A program made the position numbers and the translations under genes. Under the pieces are notes generated by a model. The model made no database searches. It was not told the DNA's origin and saw only the letters and a program-made list of their open reading frames with translations. A DNA stretch of 64,000 nucleotides from a virus, in IMG/VR virus record IMGVR_UViG_3300031718_000109, positions 1 to 64,000 of that record. One strand, given 5' to 3'. Shown here in pieces: positions 42,919 through 49,524 of this stretch. Each line of letters opens with the position of its first letter. Position 1 is the first letter of the stretch.

Positions 42919-42969
42919 TTACCATCTTCCCGGAGCTATGCTACATTGCTCTTAGAGCGAAAGACGCTC
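42919..42969 (+). promoter_or_regulatory. promoter with 5'-terminal leader hairpin (copy 7)
   Basis: TTACCA is 17 bases before TACATT, with the TGC extension. GCTCTTA is followed immediately by the hairpin GAGCG-AAAGA-CGCTC (42955-42969), so the predicted start base is the first base of the stem. GGAAGGAG follows, before the ATG at 42988. Confidence 0.87.
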
Positions 42970-42987
42970 ACCCGGAAGGAGCAAACC

Positions 42988-43185
42988 ATGGCCAGCATCA
43001 AGTGCGGCTGCTGCGGCGAGACCCACACCAGCGTCCAGGAAGTCAAGGACTGCTACACCGACGTTCGCATCCAGCTGGAAGAGGCCCGCTCCGAGGCGGC
43101 AGCCGAGCGCGCCAACGACCACGCCATGACGTTCGGTTCCGCCTACGCGCAGATGGCCAGCTACCAGGACTACATCAACAACTGA
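42988..43185 (+). CDS. small zinc-finger-like protein
   Basis: The 65-residue product begins IKCGCCGETHTSVQEVKDC, a Cys/His cluster nearly identical in pattern to the start of the 3911 protein. The rest is helical (IQLEEARSEAAAERAND). It lacks the second zinc ribbon of its longer relative. Both have the same promoter and leader hairpin type. Confidence 0.66.
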   Translation: MASIKCGCCGETHTSVQEVKDCYTDVRIQLEEARSEAAAERANDHAMTFGSAYAQMASYQDYINN

Positions 43186-43197
43186 CACAGCACGGAG

Positions 43198-43229
43198 ACA
43201 GGGCCCCGGGGGGCAACCCGGGGCCCTGT
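43198..43229. terminator. bidirectional hairpin terminator
   Basis: A 13-bp stem (ACAGGGCCCCGGG with its complement) and a GGGCAA loop lie between the last rightward gene and the end of the leftward block. It probably stops transcription from both sides. Confidence 0.75.
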
Positions 43230-43230
43230 C

Positions 43231-43419
43231 CTATGCCCCGGGCTTCAGTAGGCCCGTGCAGGCGTCCTCATGCCGTTTGCGGCTGTTGACCGCTGGCGCC
43301 CAGCGTTCCGGGGTGTTCACCGTCCACGCCTTGGCGCAGCACTTGTGGCATACCAGCACCCACGGGTACCGCACCGGCCGCAGCTGCGTCTCATCGTAGG
43401 TGTCCGTCATCACGCTCAT
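43231..43419 (-). CDS. small zinc-finger protein
   Basis: The ATG at 43419 overlaps the upstream stop (ATGA), giving 62 residues with CHKCC near the middle and HEDAC near the end, a likely CCHC-type zinc site. Many actinophages have such proteins; function unknown. Confidence 0.55.
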   Translation of the reverse strand: MSVMTDTYDETQLRPVRYPWVLVCHKCCAKAWTVNTPERWAPAVNSRKRHEDACTGLLKPGA

Positions 43420-43859
43420 GCCAGCTCCGGCCCGTCCTTGAAGATCACGTATTCGGTGGACCACTGACCCTCAGGCCAGTACTCCACCCGTTTCAGCTGC
43501 CCGCCATCGTGATACTCCACGCTACGGACCCTGGGGCAGGCGCGGGTGTGGATGCCGTGGCAGTTAGGACACACCTCGTCCTTCTCAAAGTACTCCAGCA
43601 CCACAGCCCGCTGCTCCGGCCCCAGCCGTGCATCCTCCGGCGGCGCCATAGCCTCCAAGGCCTGATGATATGCGAGCGCGTCCGCACCAGCCGGGAGGGT
43701 ACCGCGCTCATACGCCTCAATCCGGGCCGCAGACACCCCCAACAGCTCCCCAAGCCGCGCCCGGGTAATACCGGCCGCCTCCCGCACGCTACGCCGCTCA
43801 GGGCCGCTTACAGCCGTCAACGCGTGATAAGCCGCCGCCCACGCCGCCAACTCCTTCAC
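43416..43859 (-). CDS. XRE-family HTH protein with C-terminal zinc site
   Basis: The GTG at 43859 overlaps the upstream stop. The 147-residue product has an XRE/HTH_3 motif at about residues 25-57 (VREAAGITRARLGELLGVS...YERG). After a linker, CPNCHGIHTRAC forms a probable zinc site and the end is beta-rich. This is a DNA-binding regulator, perhaps of the zinc-binding MqsA-like plan, but no toxin partner is seen. Confidence 0.68.
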   Translation of the reverse strand: MKELAAWAAAYHALTAVSGPERRSVREAAGITRARLGELLGVSAARIEAYERGTLPAGADALAYHQALEAMAPPEDARLGPEQRAVVLEYFEKDEVCPNCHGIHTRACPRVRSVEYHDGGQLKRVEYWPEGQWSTEYVIFKDGPELA

Positions 43860-44185
43860 GCCGGGATCCACACACCCTCCCTCACAAACCCATGCGTCCC
43901 GCAACACGGCCACAGCAGGGACGGGGTCATATCCAACGGCTCCCGGGAGACCAGCTGATGATCCCGCGTGGACTGCGCCATCCACCGGCCGTCCCGGTCC
44001 GTAGCCTTCATCACCGGACACCAATGCCAAAACCACGGGTTAGGGTCCTCCGGATGCGCCGTGAACCCCGCGCCAGGCCAACCGTAAGCGATGTCCGCGT
44101 TCAGCTCTACCGGGGCGATCTCCCACCAGTCACACCACTGCGACGGCGGAGTGTCATGATCCTCAACGGTCACGCTGACCTCCAC
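43856..44185 (-). CDS. protein of unknown function
   Basis: The 109-residue product starts at a GTG and is rich in Trp, His and Cys (WCDWWEI, WFWHWCPV, LWPCCGTHG). It may bind a metal. It overlaps the HTH gene by four bases, suggesting a shared message. Confidence 0.5.
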   Translation of the reverse strand: MEVSVTVEDHDTPPSQWCDWWEIAPVELNADIAYGWPGAGFTAHPEDPNPWFWHWCPVMKATDRDGRWMAQSTRDHQLVSREPLDMTPSLLWPCCGTHGFVREGVWIPA

Positions 44186-44228
44186 CGCCCGCCCTCAATC
44201 CATCCGGGATCTCTTCCACCACGGCCTC

Positions 44229-46322
44229 CTAGTCCAGCACCCAGGCGTTCGTAGAAGGCGTGACCGTGCAGTCCACTTCAATCCACCCGCCCGGCGGCAC
44301 CCGGAACGTCGACAGCGGCAACGCCGCAGCAGACTGCGAGTACACCGTAGTCATAGAAGGCGCGGACACCCCACCCATGTACGTGCCGATCTTCACCGCC
44401 GTCACCGTGCCGCCCGCGAGCGTCACGTTAGCCCACCGCCAATGCGGATTCGCCACCGCCGTCGTACCGGCAGGGATCACCGTCGCCGTCACCGGCCCGG
44501 GGCGCTGCTGCCCGTCAATCACCTCAAGCCCGGTGGTCGGGATAGAGATGCTGGCCGCCGTGTACAGGCCGGTCAGCTTGATCCGGCCCAGAGAGAACTG
44601 CACACCACCGTTCCCGTCATCCCGGCACGTAGGCGCCGGAGACTCCGTGTCCATCTGCACAATGTCCACGAACGGCCCGATACCCGAAGCGCCCTGGCCG
44701 AACACGTACCAGTTGTACACGCAGCCTTCCACGGAGACCTGATCCCCGTAGATCGCGTGCCCGGCGCCGACCGAGTTGAAGTAGTAGCCCACCAGGCCCA
44801 GTGCAGACCAGGAGTACAGCAGCCGCACGTTGCGCATCACCGTGTGCTCCGTGGCCAGGAAAGCCCACGTGTACCCACCCCAGACACTGAGGTTCTGCAC
44901 GTCACACAGATCATTGTTGCCGTTAGCGGGCATCAAAATACCCTTAGACGCACCACCGGAGAACCCAGCCGGGGAGTTGAAGTCATTAGCCGCGTACGTC
45001 CCGGTCACCGTCACCGTCACATCCCGCACCACAGCCTGCGACAGGCCGCTAAAGTCCGCGCCGCAGTAGTTCCACCCCGACGCCGACAGGGGGGTAGCGA
45101 TCGTCACACCCCGCAAGGAGAAACACATGTTCGAAAACACCAGGTTGCTGTCACCGTAGTGGTTCGGCTGCGTCGGCCCGCCAATCACACACGGATTCCC
45201 AGCCGCCGAAATCGAGGAGGCCTGCGCCGACTGGGAGGCGAACACCCCACCCGACACCAGAGTCATCCCGGCGTTCTGGAACGTCAGCTGCTGCCAATGC
45301 GCACCAACCCCGGCCCCAGCCGGGTCCAGGCACTCCAACCCGGCGTACACCTTGTTCACCGTGGTAGCCGGGATAGGTAGCGTCAGCTGCGCGTTGCCCA
45401 ACGTAGACCCGCCGGTGACAAGCGGACCGAAGACGCCGTACATCCCCGGCGGCCCCACTGCCACACCCCGGCCGGATGAGCCTGCTTCCGCATACGCCAC
45501 CGCAGCATTCAGCGCCGACTGGATCGCTGCGGTGTCATCCGTAGCCCAAAACACCAGCGTTGAGCTCACCGTGGTGGACGCGGCTGCCGCCAGCGTCACA
45601 TGCCCGGAGTCCGTGAACCCGGTGATCGTCGTCACCAGAGCGCTGACGCCGGACGGCCCGGCGTTCCTAACGATCACGTGCTTGCCTACGTCCGCCAGCT
45701 TGAACGGCGTAGAGGTCGTGCACGCCAACACCGTGGGGTTCGTCACGGAACTCATCGCGCCGTCATGCACCACCTGGCCGTCACCCTTAGCACCGTAATT
45801 CCCCACCGGGAACTGGTACGCCGGAGTGGAGGACACGGTCTGCCAGGTGCCGTCACCAGCCAGAAACCTGCTCTCACCGCCGGGCGGCGCCTGGATGGCG
45901 GTGCCTTGGATCTTGGTCACCAACGGCACCGTGGAAGTGCCGCCGATGTCACCGCCGAGCTGAACGAATGAGGCGCTGGTAGGCGCAGGCGTCACCGGGG
46001 ACAGCTGCGCCAGATCAACCGTAGCGCCGTAGGAGGACGGGATGTTGACGATGTACGTCACCGGACTGGTGTCGTTAATGTGCTCCGTGATCTGCCACGC
46101 CCACCCGGTAGGCAGCAGCCCGGCGTTGTCCGTAGTCACCAAACCCGGCAGGCTGATAGCCCCCACTTGCAGCTGCACCGTGATAGGCGTCTGCGGGATG
46201 ATCGTATGCCCGGTGGCGTTCACGATCCGGGCGGTGGGTGTGAACGCCACCCAGCCGGTAGCCAGACCGGTACCAGCACCAGGAGGGTAGGAGCCGGTCA
46301 CGGTAATCGTCGTCAGGCTCAC
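44229..46322 (-). CDS. beta-helix tail spike apart from the main tail cluster
   Basis: The GTG at 46322, placed six bases after GGAGGAGG, gives 697 residues. The N-terminal part (1-170) is beta-rich and ends with QLGGDIGGTSTVPLVTKIQG, a repeat typical of fibre shafts. Next comes FPVGNYGAKGDGQVVHDG and DDTAAIQSALNAA (about 175-270), the start of a pectate-lyase-like beta-helix that runs to about 590. The end is a small beta domain. It is about 7 kb beyond the portal gene, which suggests a later addition to the phage's set of receptor-binding proteins. Confidence 0.78.
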   Translation of the reverse strand: MSLTTITVTGSYPPGAGTGLATGWVAFTPTARIVNATGHTIIPQTPITVQLQVGAISLPGLVTTDNAGLLPTGWAWQITEHINDTSPVTYIVNIPSSYGATVDLAQLSPVTPAPTSASFVQLGGDIGGTSTVPLVTKIQGTAIQAPPGGESRFLAGDGTWQTVSSTPAYQFPVGNYGAKGDGQVVHDGAMSSVTNPTVLACTTSTPFKLADVGKHVIVRNAGPSGVSALVTTITGFTDSGHVTLAAAASTTVSSTLVFWATDDTAAIQSALNAAVAYAEAGSSGRGVAVGPPGMYGVFGPLVTGGSTLGNAQLTLPIPATTVNKVYAGLECLDPAGAGVGAHWQQLTFQNAGMTLVSGGVFASQSAQASSISAAGNPCVIGGPTQPNHYGDSNLVFSNMCFSLRGVTIATPLSASGWNYCGADFSGLSQAVVRDVTVTVTGTYAANDFNSPAGFSGGASKGILMPANGNNDLCDVQNLSVWGGYTWAFLATEHTVMRNVRLLYSWSALGLVGYYFNSVGAGHAIYGDQVSVEGCVYNWYVFGQGASGIGPFVDIVQMDTESPAPTCRDDGNGGVQFSLGRIKLTGLYTAASISIPTTGLEVIDGQQRPGPVTATVIPAGTTAVANPHWRWANVTLAGGTVTAVKIGTYMGGVSAPSMTTVYSQSAAALPLSTFRVPPGGWIEVDCTVTPSTNAWVLD

Positions 46323-46337
46323 GCCGCCTCCTCCATA

Positions 46338-46377
46338 CAAAAAGGTGGGTGTGCCCGTCCCCGGTAACACACCCACC
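46338..46377 (-). terminator. rho-independent terminator upstream of tail spike
   Basis: On the - strand a 10-bp stem (GGTGGGTGTG with CACACCCACC) is followed by TTTTTGTAT. It ends the small-gene operon and lies only about 20 bases ahead of the tail-spike start, so the spike needs read-through or its own start site. Confidence 0.82.
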
Positions 46378-46386
46378 AAGATCAGA

Positions 46387-46572
46387 CTAGCGGCGCTTCC
46401 CGTACACGGGATAGATCAACCGTGCCGGGCAACACAGATTAAACGGCTGAGGCACCTCACACCCACGCTCAACGAGCGGGTTGTGCTGCAACCAGTCCGC
46501 CAACTCACCCACCGTGGTCTCCTGCATACGGGAACCATCCGGCAGCAGTTCCCCAGCCTCAGGCTCGAACAT
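46387..46572 (-). CDS. small protein sharing a capsid N-arm motif
   Basis: The 61-residue product (MFEPEAGELLPDG...) has a helix (TTVGELADWLQHN) and ends CCPARLIYPVYGKRR. The PARLIYPVY part closely matches PSRLIYPVY of the major capsid protein in this window. The start overlaps the upstream stop (TGATG); a GTG three bases earlier is also possible. Confidence 0.55.
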   Translation of the reverse strand: MFEPEAGELLPDGSRMQETTVGELADWLQHNPLVERGCEVPQPFNLCCPARLIYPVYGKRR

Positions 46573-46766
46573 CACCGGCTGCCCTCCACAAGAGCCCGCA
46601 GATCAGACTCCAGCAACTCATGATAAAACCCGTCCGCACCCGGCCTACCCAGCAGGCCCGCCGGTTGCAACGGCGTGCGCGGCCCCTTAAACGCATTACA
46701 GACCGCCAGCGCATCCAAGAACCGGGCCACCCGGTCCACCGGACCCTCACCCTGATACACGTCCAC
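46572..46766 (-). CDS. small helical protein
   Basis: The GTG at 46766 (GAGG upstream) gives 64 residues, mainly helical (GPVDRVARFLDALAVCNAF, FYHELLESDLRALVEG). It overlaps genes on both sides. Function unknown. Confidence 0.45.
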   Translation of the reverse strand: MDVYQGEGPVDRVARFLDALAVCNAFKGPRTPLQPAGLLGRPGADGFYHELLESDLRALVEGSR

Positions 46767-47097
46767 CAGACACCTCAATCCCCATCGCCTTAGCGACCGC
46801 CCGCACCGTAGGGCACGGGTAAGCGCTGTGCTCATGCGAACCAGGCCAGCACGCCGAGCAGTACACCGGCATATGCCGGAACGGCCGGTGCAGCTCCAAG
46901 ACCGCCAGCAGCGCCTTATCCACATCAACACCCAGCCGGGCTAGCGCGTTGCCGTTGACCGTACCGTCCGGCAGGACCAGCGGCTCCGGGCCTTCATGCC
47001 CGCAGTCCACGCAGTACCACGGCTCATCCTCACTGTGCGGCCCCAAACAGTGGTGGTCCACGCTGTCATCCGACTGGGGATTCCGGCACGAGTGCAC
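46747..47097 (-). CDS. zinc-finger protein
   Basis: The GTG at 47097 follows GAGGCGGTGGAG and gives 116 residues. YCVDCGHEGPEP near residue 28 and YCSACWPGSHEHSAYPC near 79 are two Cys pairs, probably one or two zinc sites. DKALLAVLELHRP forms a helix between them. It belongs to the operon of small proteins that includes a capsid-motif protein. Confidence 0.52.
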   Translation of the reverse strand: MHSCRNPQSDDSVDHHCLGPHSEDEPWYCVDCGHEGPEPLVLPDGTVNGNALARLGVDVDKALLAVLELHRPFRHMPVYCSACWPGSHEHSAYPCPTVRAVAKAMGIEVSGGRVSG

Positions 47098-47284
47098 GCT
47101 CCACCGCCTCCTCACACACCTTGTGGCACGGCACCTGCTTCACCGGGTGCTTGAGCACAGCCATCTTCCCGCAGTGCTTACACACCCCGGCGTAGCCCCG
47201 GCCAGCCACCACAGCGTGAGACCAGTCCAGGCTGCCCCACGCAGTACGCCCAGGTTCCGTCTGCACGCTCTTACGCGGGGCCAC
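47066..47284 (-). CDS. small zinc-ribbon protein
   Basis: The GTG at 47284 follows AGAGGAG and gives 72 residues with VCKHCGK and VPCHKVC, a CxxC...CxxxC zinc site, and a basic N-terminus. The same reading frame runs on upstream through a tRNA-like element, so the later start is preferred. Confidence 0.52.
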   Translation of the reverse strand: MAPRKSVQTEPGRTAWGSLDWSHAVVAGRGYAGVCKHCGKMAVLKHPVKQVPCHKVCEEAVERALVPESPVG

Positions 47285-47300
47285 CGTTACTCCTCTTGTG

Positions 47301-47345
47301 AGCGGCGCCGGATTCGAACCGACCGGCCCGGCGCTGGCAGGCGCC
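47301..47345 (-). other. degenerate tRNA-like element
   Basis: On the - strand GTCGG-TTCGAAT-CCGGC (47307-47323) is a sound T-arm. Upstream is a 5-bp arm GGCGC/GCGCC with a six-base loop CTGCCA (47330-47345), one base short of a glycine GCC anticodon loop. The acceptor strand GCCGCTC has no partner at the right distance and the D-arm is not recognisable. It is likely a decayed tRNA. Confidence 0.4.
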
Positions 47346-47405
47346 TTCACCGTTGCTGCCACAGCTAGCCATACCGCAGCTAGCACACCACCGCCGCCAG
47401 CTATC

Positions 47406-47738
47406 CTACTCGTCCCGGCCGTACGCCGCGTCACGAGCACGCCGCAGCAACCGGATCAGCTTGTTCAACTCATCCCGGTCCAGCCCAGCGGTGTAGTACT
47501 CACCCAACGGCTCCGGCGGCCACGCCTGCGCAGCCGCGTACTCCTCCAGGCTCACCGGCGGGTAGCAGGCAATCGACAGCGACACGCTGCCCGTGAGATC
47601 CAGCTCAGTTGAGGTAAGCGTCGACCAGTGAAGGGTCAGACGCGGGCTGGTCGTCATCACCTTCCCGGTGACTTCCCCAACCTCGTTCCACGCATTGCTC
47701 TCTACAGAACGAGAATGTGCAATCACTTCTTTCGGCAT
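47406..47738 (-). CDS. protein of unknown function next to tRNA array
   Basis: The ATG at 47738 follows GGAGGA and gives 110 residues: beta-rich start (VTGKVMTTSPRLTLHWSTL, GSVSLSIACYP) and a C-terminal helix (DRDELNKLIRLLRRARDAAY). It is the first protein gene downstream of the tRNA array on this strand. Confidence 0.58.
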   Translation of the reverse strand: MPKEVIAHSRSVESNAWNEVGEVTGKVMTTSPRLTLHWSTLTSTELDLTGSVSLSIACYPPVSLEEYAAAQAWPPEPLGEYYTAGLDRDELNKLIRLLRRARDAAYGRDE

Positions 47739-47807
47739 CGCGCCGTCCTCCATCGCGGAGTAGAAGGCCGCATCGCGCAGCCCGACTACCCCGGGATGCT
47801 ACCAGGG

Positions 47808-47878
47808 AAGCGGAGACGGGGTTCGAACCCGTGTGCACAGCTTTGCAGGCTGCTGCCTCACCACTCGGCCACTCCGCC
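47808..47878 (-). tRNA. tRNA-Cys (GCA)
   Basis: Acceptor GGCGGAG/CTCCGCT, anticodon arm GCAGC-CTGCAAA-GCTGT and T-loop TTCGAAC are all present. CCA is not encoded in full. Confidence 0.92.
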
Positions 47879-47881
47879 GCG

Positions 47882-47963
47882 TACGCCCGGTGGGAGTCGA
47901 ACCCACACGCCACTAGGGCAACGGCTTTTGAAGCCGTCGCGTCTGCCATTCCGCCACAAGCGC
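47882..47963 (-). tRNA. tRNA-Leu (CAA)
   Basis: Class II tRNA: acceptor GCGCTTG/CGGGCGT with wobble pairs, anticodon arm ACGGC-TTCAAAA-GCCGT, a long variable arm and T-loop TTCGACT. Only four bases separate it from the cysteine tRNA. Confidence 0.92.
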
Positions 47964-47964
47964 G

Positions 47965-48036
47965 TGGACGTTGCAGGGATCGAACCTGCGACCTGCGCCG
48001 TGTGAAAGCGCTGCTCTCCCGCTGAGCTAAACGTCC
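47965..48036 (-). tRNA. tRNA-Val (CAC)
   Basis: Acceptor GGACGTT/AACGTCC, anticodon arm GCGCT-TTCACAC-GGCGC and T-loop TTCGATC. It abuts the leucine tRNA with one base between. Confidence 0.92.
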
Positions 48037-48169
48037 AAGAGCGTGGGGAAGGACTCGAACCTTCCCCACCCAGGGCTTAGCCGAACCTACCCAAGTAGCG
48101 ACCCTGGGGGCACTCGGCAGGCTATGACACACCTGGATGACCGGTCGATCCTTGCAGACCGGCACACGC
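48037..48169 (-). ncRNA. candidate Ro-associated Y-like RNA with a tRNA-like T-arm
   Basis: Between the proline and valine tRNAs lies about 130 bases that do not fold as a tRNA. On the - strand the ends pair 6 of 7 (GCGTGTG with CCCACGC). Inside are a hairpin CCGGTC/GACCGG, a stem CCAGGG/CCCTGG enclosing a D-arm-like GCTAC-TTGG-GTAG piece, and an unusually long 10-bp T-arm GTGGGGAAGG-TTCGAGT-CCTTCCCCAC (48044-48070). Bacterial Y RNAs of the YrlA type carry a tRNA-mimicking module with such arms, and this phage encodes a Ro-like protein. The assignment is a hypothesis; a degenerate tRNA is the alternative. Confidence 0.35.
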
Positions 48170-48170
48170 G

Positions 48171-48242
48171 TCGGGACGACAGGATTCGAACCTGCGTGGT
48201 CCTGCTCCCAAAGCAGGTGGGCAACCTCTACCCCACATCCCG
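48171..48242 (-). tRNA. tRNA-Pro (TGG)
   Basis: Acceptor CGGGATG/CGTCCCG, D-arm GGGT-AGAGGTT-GCCC, anticodon arm CCTGC-TTTGGGA-GCAGG and T-loop TTCGAAT. Confidence 0.92.
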
Positions 48243-48364
48243 AAACTGCTGGGCCCGCTACTACGGGTACAGGGATCTTGCCCGGGTACTTGCCCACCGC
48301 GCAGGCGTGTTCACCGAGTTGGCCTCCCTGCCCGCCGGGTAAGGGTTCCGGCGGCCACCAGCCG

Positions 48365-48437
48365 TGGAGACTACAGGCTTCGAACCTGCGACCTTCTGGG
48401 TGCAAACCAGATGCTCTACCAACTGAGCTAAGTCCCC
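48365..48437 (-). tRNA. tRNA-Ala (TGC)
   Basis: Acceptor GGGGACT/AGTCTCC, anticodon arm TCTGG-TTTGCAC-CCAGA and T-loop TTCGAAG. The 120 bases between it and the proline tRNA hold no tRNA; I see only weak hairpins there. Confidence 0.92.
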
Positions 48438-48539
48438 TACACACCGGTCACGGCGGACACCGGCAAGACCCCCGGGGAAAATCGACGTTCCCCGGGAACA
48501 GGCCCCTGCGGTTTCGAGGACCGCAGCAACCCACCACCG

Positions 48540-48613
48540 TCGGGATAGCAGGACTCGAACCTGCGACCTCCTGGCCCCCAGCCAGGCGCGCTACCAGACT
48601 GCGCCATATCCCG
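48540..48613 (-). tRNA. tRNA-Pro (GGG)
   Basis: Acceptor CGGGATA/TATCCCG, anticodon arm CCTGG-CTGGGGG-CCAGG and T-loop TTCGAGT. The spacer to the alanine tRNA contains hairpins CCCGGGGAA/TTTCCCCGGG and TGCGGT/ACCGCA. Confidence 0.92.
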
Positions 48614-48703
48614 GTGCTGGCTGCTTTGAGGGGGGTACCAATTCCTCTCCGCTTTCTCCTGTACGCGCGTACCCGCCAGGGATTGGCCCACCAGCGGACC
48701 GCG

Positions 48704-48777
48704 TGGCCAGGGACGGGATCGAACCGCCGACCTACCGCTTTTCAGGCGGTCGCTCGTACCAACTGAGCTACCTGGCC
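48704..48777 (-). tRNA. tRNA-Phe (GAA)
   Basis: Acceptor GGCCAGG/CCTGGCC, anticodon arm ACCGC-CTGAAAA-GCGGT and T-loop TTCGATC. The spacer to the proline tRNA (48614-48703) is closed by GCTGG/CCAGC and CCAAT/ATTGG pairs. Confidence 0.92.
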
Positions 48778-48781
48778 AAGC

Positions 48782-48856
48782 GTCACCGTCTCTGTTTCAT
48801 GACGAACATTCCTGCGCCGCGCACCCGGATCTCCCGGGCAACCATACGACGGTGAC
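48782..48856 (-). ncRNA. structured inter-tRNA element A
   Basis: A 75-base element on the - strand is closed by a perfect 9-bp stem (GTCACCGTC/GACGGTGAC). It holds a hairpin CCCGG-GAGAT-CCGGG and, near its 3' end, TTCG...CATGAAACAG. Elements B, C and D share this plan. Confidence 0.5.
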
Positions 48857-48859
48857 ACG

Positions 48860-48933
48860 CTCCCCCACCTGGACTCGAACCAGGGACACCTCGGTTAACG
48901 GCCGAGTGCTCGTGCCAACTGAGCTACAGGGGA
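48860..48933 (-). tRNA. tRNA-Asn (GTT)
   Basis: Acceptor TCCCCTG/TGGGGGA, anticodon arm CTCGG-CCGTTAA-CCGAG and T-loop TTCGAGT. Confidence 0.92.
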
Positions 48934-49007
48934 TCAAGCGGGCCGTTTTTGGTTAGGGTCATGCCCAGGACCCGTACCAGCAGCATCCAGGAGGCTGCCG
49001 CTGGCCG

Positions 49008-49081
49008 TGCGCGCCGGAGGAATTGAACCTCCGACCTGCTGCGTATCAGGCAGCTGCTCTCACCAACTGAGCTAGACGCGC
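49008..49081 (-). tRNA. tRNA-Ile (GAT)
   Basis: Acceptor GCGCGTC/GGCGCGC, anticodon arm GCTGC-CTGATAC-GCAGC and T-loop TTCAATT. Confidence 0.92.
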
Positions 49082-49196
49082 TGGAGCCGTAGACAGGCCA
49101 ACCTGCATTTGTCGTCCCAGGCAGCTTGTTTCCACCTGAGAGGCAACCCGCCGTCGCGGACCTTCGCGGTTTTCAGCCGCACTCTCGACCTACAGC
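49082..49196 (-). ncRNA. tRNA-like structured element ending in CCA
   Basis: A 7-bp closing stem GCTGTAG/CTACGGC is followed by T and then CCA, directly against the isoleucine tRNA. Inside is an anticodon-like arm GCGG-CTGAAAA-CCGC (phenylalanine-type loop) and a T-arm-like CAGG-TTGG-CCTG with a loop of only four bases. There is no D-arm and the middle is too long (115 bases in all). It may be a decayed tRNA or another kind of tRNA-like RNA. Confidence 0.4.
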
Positions 49197-49197
49197 G

Positions 49198-49279
49198 TGG
49201 CAGGAGCAGGATTCGAACCTGCGTGGCTTTCGCTCTCGGTTTACAGCCGAGCCCTTTCGACCAACTCGGGCACCCTGCC
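49198..49279 (-). tRNA. tRNA-Tyr (GTA)
   Basis: Class II tRNA: acceptor GGCAGGG/TCCTGCC, anticodon arm CTCGG-CTGTAAA-CCGAG, a variable arm and T-loop TTCGAAT. Confidence 0.92.
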
Positions 49280-49283
49280 ATGC

Positions 49284-49363
49284 GGTAGCTCACCGCTGTT
49301 TCATGCACGATCGAATGGGGCGCGGTCCGGAGATCTCCTCCGGCACCATGGCGTTGAGCTACC
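49284..49363 (-). ncRNA. structured inter-tRNA element B
   Basis: An 80-base element closed by a perfect 9-bp stem (GGTAGCTCA/TGAGCTACC). It has the hairpin CCGGAG-GAGAT-CTCCGG (49327-49343) and a 3' part TTCGATCGTGCATGAAACAG that matches element A. Confidence 0.55.
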
Positions 49364-49366
49364 AAT

Positions 49367-49449
49367 GAAGTGACACAGTGATCGAGCAAGGACCACAGTC
49401 GACGCAGCCCCGACCGGAGATCTCCTCCGGCTCCACTCCGTACCACTTC
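49367..49449 (-). ncRNA. structured inter-tRNA element C
   Basis: An 83-base element closed by GAAGTG/CACTTC, with the same hairpin CCGGAG-GAGAT-CTCCGG (49414-49430). Its 3' part, TCGATCACTGTG, matches element D. Confidence 0.5.
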
Positions 49450-49450
49450 G

Positions 49451-49524
49451 CGGTCCTGACGGGACTTGAACCCGCGACCTCCACCTTGACAGGGTGGCGA
49501 GCACTCCAACTGCTCTACAAGACC
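49451..49524 (-). tRNA. tRNA-Asp (GTC)
   Basis: Acceptor GGTCTTG/CAGGACC, anticodon arm CCACC-CTGTCAA-GGTGG and T-loop TTCAAGT. The spacer 49525-49643 has three CCTTCG repeats but no tRNA. Confidence 0.92.

Noticed and set aside
43416-44185. The HTH protein and its upstream neighbour as a toxin-antitoxin pair.
   Set aside because: The HTH protein has an antitoxin-like layout, but the neighbour shows no toxin motif.
44442-45380. A 312-residue + strand frame opposite the tail spike.
   Set aside because: Composition is that of a shadow of the beta-helix gene; no start signal.
48243-48364. A further structured element of the 80-base family between the proline and alanine tRNAs.
   Set aside because: I could not find the closing stem or the GAGAT-type hairpin there.
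47605-48444. A 279-residue frame across the tRNA array.
   Set aside because: It runs through four clear tRNA genes and has repetitive tRNA-derived motifs such as RRFEACSLH and GSNPV.
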